Source: an uncultured Ruminococcus sp. (GTDB lineage: Bacteria; Bacillota; Clostridia; Oscillospirales; Ruminococcaceae). From it: a stretch of DNA of 15,147 nt. The translations under genes were made by a program, and so were the position numbers. The stretch lies in contig USNJ01000029.1 in assembly GCA_900556055.1 (NCBI GenBank), forward strand, positions 1 to 15,147, read 5' to 3'. A model generated the notes under the pieces. It was not told the DNA's origin. It saw nothing but the letters and a program-made list of their open reading frames with translations, and searched no databases. Shown here one piece after another: positions 6,835-15,147 of the stretch (positions are counted from its first letter, which is position 1; every line of letters starts with the position of its first letter).

Positions 6835-7671
6835 ATGAAAAAATTTGTCTGCACGCTGTCGGATATTTCGCCCGACAGCTATGAGGATATCGTCCGCAGG
6901 ATATCGGTAATGTTCGACACGTTCCGCAGGATCGATGAAAACACCCTTGCCGACGGCGATATCACGATAGGATTTCAATATAACAATGCGGATAAAACGG
7001 CGGAGATACAGTCCGATGCAGATATCCCCGACGAGATATTCGAGGGCTGCAAAGCCGATATCGGCAGGAATTTTGCGAAGCCCGAAGAAACTGCGGAAAA
7101 ACGTCCGAACATTTTCGGAAATGCAGGCTTTTTCGGGATATCCGCAGTGTTTGCGGCTGCCGTTTTCGGCATCATGATCATAGATACGGCGCTGATGTAC
7201 GGCGCATTGCTGCTGAACGAAAGCCTGAAAACAGCGCTGATAATGCATATCCCGCAGCTGCTGATATCGGCGGCGATGTTTGCCGTGATAAGGAAAATGT
7301 CGGGGAAGAGCAGGTTTGAAAGAGCCTCGTTCCGCCTGATGATACTCATAGCGGCTGTCATATGGATGCTGGAGCTTTCGGGATATTCGCTGCTGCCTGT
7401 CTATGCGCCCGTGATGGGAGCGGCATATTTCTGCACGCTGGGTCAGGCAAGGGAACGCATCGGCGGAAACACATTCAAAGCGGAGGCGGCTCAGCTTGCG
7501 CTGACGCTCGGCATCGCTGCGGTCATGTGGGCGGCAGGAGCTGTCATCGGCGGGCTGGGCGGAGTTCTGCTCGTTTCGGTCGCACGGTCGGCTGTGAAGA
7601 TATCCGCATCGGGAATGGTCCTCGCCGCAATGGCAAGCCTGCTGTCAAGACGGGCGGAGGCGGAGGGCTGA
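6835..7671 (+). CDS. Membrane protein of unknown function, co-transcribed with the helicase
   Basis: I do not recognise this 278-residue protein. Its first 95 or so residues are soluble and acidic, with a short segment DITIGFQYNN. The rest is hydrophobic with about five membrane helices, roughly 97-120, 135-155, 165-190, 215-240 and 250-268, separated by basic loops such as KMSGKSRFERASF. No catalytic motif or known transporter signature is seen. The ATG follows the helicase stop by 2 nt, and the nearest purine-rich signal (AGAAAAGG) lies inside the helicase coding end, which indicates translational coupling. A terminator follows at 7703. Codon use is like the neighbours, so it is probably resident rather than recently acquired. 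A conserved membrane protein of a lineage-restricted family is the safest label. Confidence 0.75.
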   Translation: MKKFVCTLSDISPDSYEDIVRRISVMFDTFRRIDENTLADGDITIGFQYNNADKTAEIQSDADIPDEIFEGCKADIGRNFAKPEETAEKRPNIFGNAGFFGISAVFAAAVFGIMIIDTALMYGALLLNESLKTALIMHIPQLLISAAMFAVIRKMSGKSRFERASFRLMILIAAVIWMLELSGYSLLPVYAPVMGAAYFCTLGQARERIGGNTFKAEAAQLALTLGIAAVMWAAGAVIGGLGGVLLVSVARSAVKISASGMVLAAMASLLSRRAEAEG

Positions 7672-7702
7672 TAATTTTCCCGCTGAACAAAATAAATCCC
7701 CC

Positions 7703-7735
7703 GCCGCTCCATATAATAATGGGGCGGCATTTTGT
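7703..7735 (+). terminator. Intrinsic terminator after the helicase operon
   Basis: GCCGCTCCAT (7703-7712) pairs with ATGGGGCGGC (7719-7728) through one G-T wobble, around a 6-nt loop, and is followed by ATTTT. This separates the helicase/membrane-protein unit from the atp operon. Confidence 0.85.
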
Positions 7736-7740
7736 CGGGT

Positions 7741-7766
7741 GCAAAACTGACTGTTAGTCATTTTGC
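7741..7766. repeat. Second hairpin between the helicase operon and the atp promoter
   Basis: GCAAAA-C-TGACT (7741-7752) pairs with AGTCA-TTTTGC (7756-7766), giving 11 pairs with one bulged C and a 3-nt loop. It is followed by A-rich, not T-rich, sequence, so it is not a plus-strand terminator. It could be a backup structure or a protein site. The next 70 bases are A/T-rich and contain no gene. Confidence 0.55.
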
Positions 7767-7837
7767 CAAAAAAATCATAAAAATGCGCTGTTCCCGATGT
7801 GGGATTATATAAAAATAACAAAAGATTATTTTTTGTC

Positions 7838-7866
7838 TTGCATTTTTAACACTAGTTTGGTATAAT
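7838..7866 (+). promoter_or_regulatory. Promoter of the ATP synthase operon
   Basis: TTGCAT (7838-7843) and TATAAT (7861-7866) are 17 bp apart with TGG before the -10 (extended box). A hyphenated palindrome ACTAG (7851-7855) / CTAGT (7868-7872) brackets the -10 and could be an operator. Transcription should start near 7873, giving a leader of about 60 nt with a near direct repeat (TCTGCCGGAT / TCTGCGGAT) before atpI. Confidence 0.85.
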
Positions 7867-7934
7867 GCTAGTATCAGAGAATTGTCTGCCGGATTATCTG
7901 CGGATGGTTCTTTATCGAGAGGCGGAAAATTCTG

Positions 7935-8327
7935 ATGAAACCGGGATTTATAAGTAAAATGACTATGGACGAGCTTAAATTTCTCGCCCTGCCGTCGCTT
8001 GCTCTCGATGTTCTGTTCTACCTTTGCTCCGTTCCGTTCCGAGGCTTTACCCTTGCGGCAGTCCTCGGGCTTCTTCTCGGAAATGCGGCAATGTTCGCAA
8101 ATATGGCTCTTCTCGGATATTCCTCCGAACGTGCAGTCGAACGCTCGGGCAAGTCCGCCAAGAGGTATATGCTGACATTCTACTTTATCCGTTTTGCGGT
8201 TATGGGCGCGGCAATGGCGCTTGCGTTCCGCAGCGAGCTTTTCGACGGCGTTCTCACCGTTGTTTCGCTGCTCTATCCCAAGCTTATTTACACCCTCAGT
8301 GCGATTTTCCCGAGGAAAGGAGGATAA
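7935..8327 (+). CDS. atpI: ATP synthase subunit I (AtpI)
   Basis: Small membrane protein that in other bacteria helps assemble the c ring and is not part of the finished enzyme. The 130 residues hold four hydrophobic segments (about 18-36, 38-62, 78-98 and 103-123) with a basic hydrophilic loop RAVERSGKSAKR between the second and third, the usual AtpI layout. Sequence conservation in this family is low, so the call rests on size, topology and its place as the first gene of a canonical atp operon. The ATG follows GAGAGGCGG. Its stop codon lies inside the atpB initiation region, so atpB translation is probably coupled to it. Confidence 0.8.
   Translation: MKPGFISKMTMDELKFLALPSLALDVLFYLCSVPFRGFTLAAVLGLLLGNAAMFANMALLGYSSERAVERSGKSAKRYMLTFYFIRFAVMGAAMALAFRSELFDGVLTVVSLLYPKLIYTLSAIFPRKGG
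8316..8323 (+). promoter_or_regulatory. Perfect ribosome binding site that points to an ACG start for atpB
   Basis: AAAGGAGG lies at 8316-8323, overlapping the last codons of atpI. Eight nucleotides further on, in the atpB frame, is ACG (8332-8334). There is no in-frame ATG, GTG or TTG between this site and the first membrane helix. Confidence 0.75.
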
Positions 8328-8331
8328 GCTT

Positions 8332-9057
8332 ACGAATATTGAGGTCTACGGTCCGAGAGTCTCTTTTGTCATTCCTATCGGAAAAGGCATTGTTATCACG
8401 GAAACTGTTCTCATCGGCTGGGTGCTGATAGCTGTTATCGCCATCATCTGCAAGGTGCTGACGCATAACCTGAAGCCTGTTCCCGAAACCAAGCGTCAGG
8501 TGCTTGCGGAATGGGCTGTTTCCTTTGTGAACAATATGGTCAGGGAGACGATGGGCGGACATATGGTCTATTTTGCACCGTATATCGCAACCATATTTAT
8601 ATATGCGCTGCTCGGTGCGCTGGTCGGAATGCTCGGCCTCAGAAGCATGACGGCAGACATCAATGTCACACTTACGTGGGCGCTTATGACGTTTTTGCTC
8701 ATAACATTCTTCAAGATCAAAAACAACGGTATACTCGGCTACTTCAAGGGCTTCTTTGAGCCTGTTGCGCTTATGATGCCGATGAATGTCATAAGTGAGG
8801 CGGCTCTGCCTGTATCCATGGCGTTCCGTCTTTTCGGAAACGTTGCGGGCGGTATGATCATCACATCGCTCATTTACGGCGCTCTCGGAGTAATTACAAC
8901 TAAGATGGGCATAAGCATACCGTTCTTCACGGTCGGAATACCTGCTGTTCTGTCGGTATACTTCGACCTGTTCTCCGGCGTCATCCAGTCATATGTTTTC
9001 ATTATGCTGACGATGATAAATGTCGGAGGTGCAAACGAAACAGAGGAAGCTGTTTAA
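8332..9057 (+). CDS. atpB: ATP synthase Fo subunit a
   Basis: Stator subunit that forms the ion half-channels against the c ring. From ACG 8332 the product is 241 residues with about five to six membrane helices. It begins (M/T)NIEVYGPRVSFVIPIGKGI, then a first helix around TETVLIGWVLIAVIAII, and it carries the family's key arginine in MAFRLFGN (R166) plus the C-terminal helix with SYVFIMLTMI. The only upstream ATG in frame, 8194, would add 46 residues that are merely atpI read in another frame and would overlap atpI by 134 nt. The next in-frame GTG lies inside the first helix. Initiation at ACG 8332, or less likely ATT 8338, is therefore inferred; a sequence error changing ATG to ACG is the main alternative. 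Confidence 0.9.
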   Translation, partial: TNIEVYGPRVSFVIPIGKGIVITETVLIGWVLIAVIAIICKVLTHNLKPVPETKRQVLAEWAVSFVNNMVRETMGGHMVYFAPYIATIFIYALLGALVGMLGLRSMTADINVTLTWALMTFLLITFFKIKNNGILGYFKGFFEPVALMMPMNVISEAALPVSMAFRLFGNVAGGMIITSLIYGALGVITTKMGISIPFFTVGIPAVLSVYFDLFSGVIQSYVFIMLTMINVGGANETEEAV

Positions 9058-9087
9058 AGCAGTTGATCCTTGGATAATTGGAGGTAA

Positions 9088-9369
<282 letters not shown>

Positions 9370-9409
9370 TTTTTCGGGATATGCAATATAAGATACGGGA
9401 GGCAGGATA

Positions 9410-9988
9410 ATGGGAGAATTTTTATCCCTCACGGCTGTGAGAACAGTCGCAATGTTTGAAGAAACAGCCGTGAAAACGGGAGATTACACACCGTTTTTGA
9501 CCATTGACCCCGTTACTATGATCGCCACGCTTCTTAATACGCTGATATTGTTCCTCGTATTGAAGCATTTCCTGTTCAAGCCCGTCAACAAGATCCTTGA
9601 CGAGCGAAAGGAAAAGGTGGAAAAGACATATAAAGAGGCTGATGACAAGCTTACCGAAGCGTCACGCCTTGAAACGGAATACACGGAAAAGCTTGCAAAT
9701 GCAAAGGCTGAGTCCGCTGAAATTGTCAAGAACGCAACAAAACGTGCGCAGCTCCGCTCTGATGAGATCATCGCTGAGGCAAAGACCGAGGCTTCGGGTC
9801 TTATCGTGAAGGCAAATGCCGACATCGAGAAGGAGAAGAAGCGTGCTGTTAATCAGATCAAGGACGAGATCTCCGACATCGCCCTCATGGTTGCGGAAAA
9901 GGTTGTCGAAAAGGAAATCAGCCCCAAGGATCACGAAAGACTTATCGAAAACTTTATTTCGGAATTCGGTGAAGATGACGAAAAATAA
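9410..9988 (+). CDS. atpF: ATP synthase Fo subunit b
   Basis: Peripheral-stalk subunit anchored by one helix. In the 192 residues the membrane segment is about 35-55 (MIATLLNTLILFLVLKHFLF), followed by the usual KPVNKILDERKEK junction and a long charged coiled coil to about 165, then a short acidic end. About 30 residues precede the helix (rich in T, V, E), more than the usual ten or so. The start is supported by GGGAGG at 9397-9402, 7 nt before the ATG; Met15 is an alternative with no good ribosome binding site. Confidence 0.93.
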   Translation: MGEFLSLTAVRTVAMFEETAVKTGDYTPFLTIDPVTMIATLLNTLILFLVLKHFLFKPVNKILDERKEKVEKTYKEADDKLTEASRLETEYTEKLANAKAESAEIVKNATKRAQLRSDEIIAEAKTEASGLIVKANADIEKEKKRAVNQIKDEISDIALMVAEKVVEKEISPKDHERLIENFISEFGEDDEK

Positions 9989-10012
9989 GCTCGCAGAGAA
10001 AGGATAGATCCG

Positions 10013-10555
10013 ATGGCAGAATCAGTTGAAAAGATCTACGCCGACGCTCTTTTTCAGATCTCCGAGGAGGATAACTCCACTGAGAACGTGAACGGTGAGC
10101 TTAAGGCGGTAGCTGCGGTGCTGGCAGAAAATCCTGAGCTTGTAAAGCTTCTTTGCACGCCTACGGTCTCCGAGGCGGATAAGCTTTCGGTCATCTCAAA
10201 GATATTCGGCGGCAGACTTTCCGCAGATGTTTATAATTTTCTCTGCCTCGTGACACAGAAGGGCAGAGCGGCGTATCTTCAGAAGATCGCCGGCACATTC
10301 CGTGAAATGTACAACGATAAGGCAGGCATAGCCGAAGTCACGGTAACAACGGCTGAAGAGCTTTCGCCCGCTCTCGAAAAGAAGCTTTCGGATAAGCTGG
10401 CTTCAAAGCTCGGCAAAAAGATCATTCTTATCAAAAAGGTCGATCCGTCGATTTTGGGCGGCGTTATCGTAAGATACGGCAACACCATGACGGACGGCTC
10501 GGTGCGTGCAAAGCTCGATGCTGTCAAGGCAAGCATCTCATCACGCATCGCTTAA
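10013..10555 (+). CDS. atpH: ATP synthase F1 subunit delta
   Basis: Links F1 to the b-subunit stalk (OSCP homologue). The 180 residues show the family pattern: an N-terminal helical domain beginning EKIYADALFQISEE, and a C-terminal domain with VTVTTAEELSPALEKKLSDK followed by DPSILGGVIVRYGN, the most conserved delta signature. Length is typical. AGAAAGGA lies 8 nt before the ATG, and only 24 nt separate it from atpF. Confidence 0.93.
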   Translation: MAESVEKIYADALFQISEEDNSTENVNGELKAVAAVLAENPELVKLLCTPTVSEADKLSVISKIFGGRLSADVYNFLCLVTQKGRAAYLQKIAGTFREMYNDKAGIAEVTVTTAEELSPALEKKLSDKLASKLGKKIILIKKVDPSILGGVIVRYGNTMTDGSVRAKLDAVKASISSRIA

Positions 10556-10594
10556 CATTCACGGCATAAAATCAGATGAAGGGTTGGTGTAAAA

Positions 10595-12112
10595 ATGGAT
10601 TTACGCCCTGATGAAATAACAGGCATAATCAAAGAGCAGATCAGGAATTACAGTTCCAGGCTCGAGCTTGATGACATCGGAACGGTCGTAACGGTCGGTG
10701 ACGGTATCGCAAGGATCCACGGGCTTGAAAAGTGTATGTCCAATGAGCTGCTTGATTTCGGCGGCGGCGTTTTCGGAATGGCGCTGAACCTTGAAACAGA
10801 CTTCGTAGGTGCCGTTCTTCTCGGCTCCGATGTCAATATCAAGGAAGGCGACACGGTTCGCCGTACAGGAAAGATCGTTTCCGTCCCCGTCGGCGAAGAG
10901 CTGCTCGGACGTGTAGTTAATGCCCTCGGTCAGCCTATCGACGGCAAGGGTGCTGTCTATGCAAAGGAAACAAGACCTATCGAGCGTGTTGCGCCCGGTA
11001 TCATTACAAGAAAATCCGTTGACACTCCGCTCCAGACAGGTATCAAGGCTATCGACTCCATGATCCCTATCGGAAGAGGTCAGCGTGAACTTATCATCGG
11101 CGACAGACAGACGGGTAAGACCGCTATCGCCCTCGATACTATCATCAATCAGAAGGGACAGGACGTTATCTGTATCTATGTCGCAATAGGTCAGAAGCGT
11201 TCAACTGTCGCAAATGTCGTTGAAACACTCGAAAAGAACGGCGCAATGGATTATACCATCGTCGTATCCGCTACTGCGTCAGAGCTTGCTCCGCTTCAGT
11301 ATATCGCACCTTATTCGGGCTGCGCAATGGGTGAGTATTTCCTCGACAACGGCAGAGATGTTCTGATCGTTTATGACGATCTGTCAAAGCAGGCGGTAGC
11401 TTACCGTACGCTTTCTCTGCTGCTTAAAAGACCGCCCGGACGTGAAGCTTACCCCGGAGATGTTTTCTATCTCCATTCCAGACTTCTCGAACGTGCGTGC
11501 AACCTTAACGAGAATTACGGCGGCGGCTCGCTGACTGCACTTCCTATCATCGAAACTCAGGCAGGCGACGTTTCCGCTTATATCCCGACCAACGTTATTT
11601 CCATCACCGACGGTCAGATATTCCTCGAAACAGACCTCTTCAACTCAGGCATTCGTCCTGCTGTAAACCCCGGTATCTCCGTATCCCGTGTCGGCGGCGC
11701 TGCGCAGATCAAGGCTATGAAGAAGGTTTCCGGCTCGCTGAAGCTGACATATTCGCAGTACAGAGAGCTTCAGGCATTCTCCCAGTTCGGTTCCGATCTC
11801 GATAAGGATACAAAGGATCGTCTTGCGCTCGGCGAAAGAGTTGTTGAAGTCCTGAAGCAAGGCAGAAATTCTCCTCTTACAGTCGAGCATCAGGTAATCA
11901 TCATCTATGCCGTAACAAACGGATTCCTCAAGGAGATCCCGCTTGAAATGGTAAATGATTTCCAGACAGAGCTGTTTGAATATATTGATTCCTCACACCC
12001 CGAGATCATCTCCTCCATCAAGGAAACTAAGGATCTCACAGAGGATAACAAGACAGCTATGAACGAGGCTATCGGCGAATTCGTAAAGAAATTCCTGTCT
12101 GAAAAAGTATGA
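10595..12112 (+). CDS. atpA: ATP synthase F1 subunit alpha
   Basis: Non-catalytic nucleotide-binding subunit, three copies in F1. The 505 residues hold the N-terminal beta barrel, Walker A GDRQTGKT (169-176) after [20 protein letters not shown], Walker [12 protein letters not shown], the [20 protein letters not shown] segment, and [14 protein letters not shown] with the arginine that completes the neighbouring catalytic site. Length and all motifs are normal. The ribosome binding region (AAGGG at 10579-10583) is moderate and 11 nt from the ATG. The 39-nt gap after atpH holds no promoter that I can see. Confidence 0.97.
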   Translation: MDLRPDEITGIIKEQIRNYSSRLELDDIGTVVTVGDGIARIHGLEKCMSNELLDFGGGVFGMALNLETDFVGAVLLGSDVNIKEGDTVRRTGKIVSVPVGEELLGRVVNALGQPIDGKGAVYAKETRPIERVAPGIITRKSVDTPLQTGIKAIDSMIPIGRGQRELIIGDRQTGKTAIALDTIINQKGQDVICIYVAIGQKRSTVANVVETLEKNGAMDYTIVVSATASELAPLQYIAPYSGCAMGEYFLDNGRDVLIVYDDLSKQAVAYRTLSLLLKRPPGREAYPGDVFYLHSRLLERACNLNENYGGGSLTALPIIETQAGDVSAYIPTNVISITDGQIFLETDLFNSGIRPAVNPGISVSRVGGAAQIKAMKKVSGSLKLTYSQYRELQAFSQFGSDLDKDTKDRLALGERVVEVLKQGRNSPLTVEHQVIIIYAVTNGFLKEIPLEMVNDFQTELFEYIDSSHPEIISSIKETKDLTEDNKTAMNEAIGEFVKKFLSEKV

Positions 12113-12130
12113 TAAGGGAGGCGTTTTAAT

Positions 12131-13000
12131 ATGGCTTCCGGAAATATGAAGGTTATAAAGCGCCGAATAAAGAGCGTAGAATCGACCATGCAGATAACGA
12201 AGGCTATGGAGCTGGTCGCTTCCTCAAAGCTCAGAAAAGCCAAGGAAAAGGCGGATAACGCCCGTCCTTATTTCAACGCTTTATACGATACGATGTGCGA
12301 GATACAGGCGGAGAACGAGGGCTTCCTTTCGCCCTTTACAAAACGCTCAAAGCTCGGCAGAACGCTGCTTATCGTCGTTGCGGGCGACAGAGGCCTCGCA
12401 GGCGGCTTCAATGCCAACATATTCCGTCTTGCGGAATCGAGGATAGAGGAGCTGGGCGGCAGGGAGAACGTCGAGGTGCTTGCAGTCGGCAAGAAATCCG
12501 TCGAATATTTCGATAAGCGCGGATATAACATGACAGGCAGATTTCCGAATGTCGCAGAGGAACTTAACATCTATGAGGCTTCGGGTATCGCAAATTCCGT
12601 GATAGATCCGTTCCTGAAGGGCGATATAAAAAGCGCAGAGCTTTTCTATACAGAGTATGTTTCGCCTATCGCACAGGTCGCAAAGAACATGAAGATCCTC
12701 CCCGTTGAGGTCAAAAAAGCGGAAAAAGCAAGCGGGCCGAGAGCATTGCCCATCTACGAGCCGTCGGCTTCGGCAGTGTTCAACAGTATCGTCCCCGGCT
12801 ATATCACGGGCGTTCTCTTCTGCTCTATCGTTGACAGCTTCGCTTCCGAGCAGGCTTCAAGACGTTCGGCTATGGAGAATGCGTCGGATAACGCAGAGGA
12901 GATGATCTCCGATCTGTCGCTTATGTATAACCGTGCAAGACAGGCATCTATCACTCAGGAGATCACCGAGATCGTCGGCGGCTCCGCAGGCGGGGAATGA
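12131..13000 (+). CDS. atpG: ATP synthase F1 subunit gamma
   Basis: Central rotor shaft. The 289 residues begin with the conserved coiled-coil RRIKSVESTMQITKAMELVA followed by SSKLRKAK, contain the GDRGLAGGFNANIFR segment, and end with a second long helix finishing ARQASITQEITEIVGGS, the classic C-terminal signature. Length is typical. GGGAGG at 12116-12121 lies 9 nt before the ATG, 18 nt after the atpA stop. Confidence 0.96.
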   Translation: MASGNMKVIKRRIKSVESTMQITKAMELVASSKLRKAKEKADNARPYFNALYDTMCEIQAENEGFLSPFTKRSKLGRTLLIVVAGDRGLAGGFNANIFRLAESRIEELGGRENVEVLAVGKKSVEYFDKRGYNMTGRFPNVAEELNIYEASGIANSVIDPFLKGDIKSAELFYTEYVSPIAQVAKNMKILPVEVKKAEKASGPRALPIYEPSASAVFNSIVPGYITGVLFCSIVDSFASEQASRRSAMENASDNAEEMISDLSLMYNRARQASITQEITEIVGGSAGGE

Positions 13001-13027
13001 TCCGCCGGACAGCATGGAAATGACATT

Positions 13028-14454
<1,427 letters not shown>

Positions 14455-14468
14455 GGGGGAGATAAGCT

Positions 14469-14876
14469 ATGGCTTCACCCTTTGAGCTTAAGATCATAAC
14501 GCCCGAAAAGACATTTTTCTCGGGCGAAACGACACAGATAACCGTCCGCACATCGGGCGGAGATATCGGTATACTTGCGCATCATACAAGCCTGGTAGCC
14601 GCACTTCCCGCAGGGCCGCTGAAGGTCAGGCAGGAGGACGGCACATTCAGAGCCGCCGCAGTATCGGGCGGACTTCTGAAGGTAGGCGGGAACAAGGCGA
14701 CGATCTTAGCTAATGCCGTAGAATGGGCAGATGAGATCGACCTTGACCATGCAAAGCGGTCTGCGGAGGACGCACGCCGCCGTCTTGAAGCACAGGAGAG
14801 CAGAGAGAGCATGGACAGAGCCGAAGCAAAGCTGAAAAGAGCGCTGAACAGAATAAACGTATCTTCGATGCAATAG
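14469..14876 (+). CDS. atpC: ATP synthase F1 subunit epsilon
   Basis: Rotor subunit that couples the c ring to gamma and often inhibits ATP hydrolysis. The 135 residues start FELKIITPEKTFFSGETTQI, continue through GDIGILAHHTSLVAALPAG (the conserved beta-sandwich core), and end in two charged helices (SAEDARRRLEAQESRES and ending KRALNRINVSS). Length is typical. The ribosome binding site AGGGGGAG overlaps the atpD stop codon, so translation is probably coupled. Last gene of the operon. Confidence 0.95.
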   Translation: MASPFELKIITPEKTFFSGETTQITVRTSGGDIGILAHHTSLVAALPAGPLKVRQEDGTFRAAAVSGGLLKVGGNKATILANAVEWADEIDLDHAKRSAEDARRRLEAQESRESMDRAEAKLKRALNRINVSSMQ

Positions 14877-14924
14877 CGGGGAGCCCCCGCGGGTTTTCCG
14901 CGGTGCGGCGTCCGCACTGTTTTT
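14876..14924 (+). terminator. Terminator of the atp operon
   Basis: GTGCGG (14903-14908... reading from 14902) and CCGCAC form a short stem around CGT, followed by TGTTTTT, an intrinsic terminator ending near 14924. Just upstream two alternative GC-rich stems overlap: GCGGGG/CCCCGC (14876-14881 with 14885-14890) and CCGCGG/CCGCGG (14887-14892 with 14898-14903). They cannot all form at once. Confidence 0.8.
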
Positions 14925-14986
14925 CCGCGATACGGCGCAGTAAACCGTCGCCTTACTATTGTGGAGTGATATAGTCAAGCGTCCGC

Positions 14987-15010
14987 GCAAAGGGGACTTT
15001 GCTTTTTGTT
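14987..15010 (+). terminator. Second terminator-like hairpin downstream of atpC
   Basis: GCAAAG (14987-14992) pairs with CTTTGC (14997-15002) around GGGA and is followed by TTTTTGTT. No gene lies between it and the atp terminator. Confidence 0.65.
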
Positions 15011-15013
15011 TGT

Positions 15014-15044
15014 GAACCGCACAGATTTTGTGCGGTTCATTTTT
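15014..15044 (+). terminator. Third terminator-like hairpin downstream of atpC
   Basis: GAACCGCACA (15014-15023) pairs perfectly with TGTGCGGTTC (15029-15038) around a 5-nt loop and is followed by ATTTTTG. It has the strongest stem of the three and starts 4 nt after the previous one. Confidence 0.8.
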
Positions 15045-15105
15045 GCTTTTTAGGTTCAGGTGAACAGCAACCACAGACCCGCACCCAAACTAAAAAGCGT
15101 TGGGG

Positions 15106-15135
15106 TCCAGCCCTTGGGCTTTGGCAAGGGCTGGT
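15106..15135. repeat. Palindromic element at the right edge
   Basis: CCAGCCCTTG (15107-15116) pairs perfectly with CAAGGGCTGG (15125-15134) around an 8-nt loop. There is no T-run. GC-rich palindromes in a GGGTCCAG-type context are common as dispersed intergenic repeats in related clostridia (recall, unchecked). The sequence 15045-15147 otherwise shows no gene. Confidence 0.55.
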
Positions 15136-15147
15136 CGCCCTCGCAAG

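Noticed and set aside
8194..8331. ATG 8194 as the atpB start
   Set aside because: The added residues are atpI codons read in another frame, overlap atpI by 134 nt, have no ribosome binding site and no resemblance to subunit a.
14925..14986. Small RNA gene between terminators
   Set aside because: A TATAGT at 14970 has no acceptable -35, so no promoter can be supported; kept only as a possibility in the findings.

Overview
The window looks like chromosomal DNA from an anaerobic, low-to-mid GC Firmicute, most likely a Ruminococcus-like member of the Oscillospiraceae. This rests on strong AGGAGG-type ribosome binding sites, sigma-A promoters with extended -10 boxes, codon use, and a clostridial-type F-type ATP synthase operon. 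The genus is inferred by eye; no database search was run.

Layout. (1) Bases 1-80 hold the probable 3' end of an unidentified gene. (2) 90-2206 is a chemoreceptor gene (dCache-like sensor, HAMP, MCP signalling domain) with a clear promoter flanked by a perfect 11-bp inverted repeat. (3) 2207-2800 is a decayed region: a frameshifted C-terminus of an IS1182/IS5-like transposase, a possible N-terminal scrap of an IS630-like transposase, and on the minus strand the promoter, ribosome binding sites and first codons of a truncated operon. (4) 2807-3718 (minus) is a U32-peptidase-like protein with a cysteine cluster. It is divergent from (5) 3963-5033, a membrane-bound diguanylate cyclase. (6) 5120-7671 is a DEAD-box RNA helicase with a DbpA-type RNA-binding domain, followed 2 nt later by an unrecognised membrane protein and a terminator. 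(7) 7838-14924 is a complete F1Fo ATP synthase operon, atpI-B-E-F-H-A-G-D-C, with its own promoter and terminator. (8) 14925-15147 is non-coding and holds two more terminator-like hairpins and a palindromic element.

How the genes work together. The nine atp genes encode one membrane rotary machine. The c subunit carries the Na+-ligand signature (V65, E67, S68, T69, Y72) plus a second carboxylate (E34) where classical Na+ c subunits have Gln. This suggests a sodium-coupled, two-carboxylate rotor. The atpB reading frame has no ATG, GTG or TTG at the expected start; a perfect Shine-Dalgarno sequence sits 8 nt before an ACG codon. The chemoreceptor, diguanylate cyclase and helicase are separate sensory or RNA-metabolism units; the sequence shows no functional link between them and the ATP synthase.

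No CRISPR array, tRNA, rRNA or intact mobile element was found. The best leads are the atpB start codon, the Na+/two-carboxylate c ring, the promoter-flanking inverted repeat, and the relic cluster at 2.2-2.7 kb.
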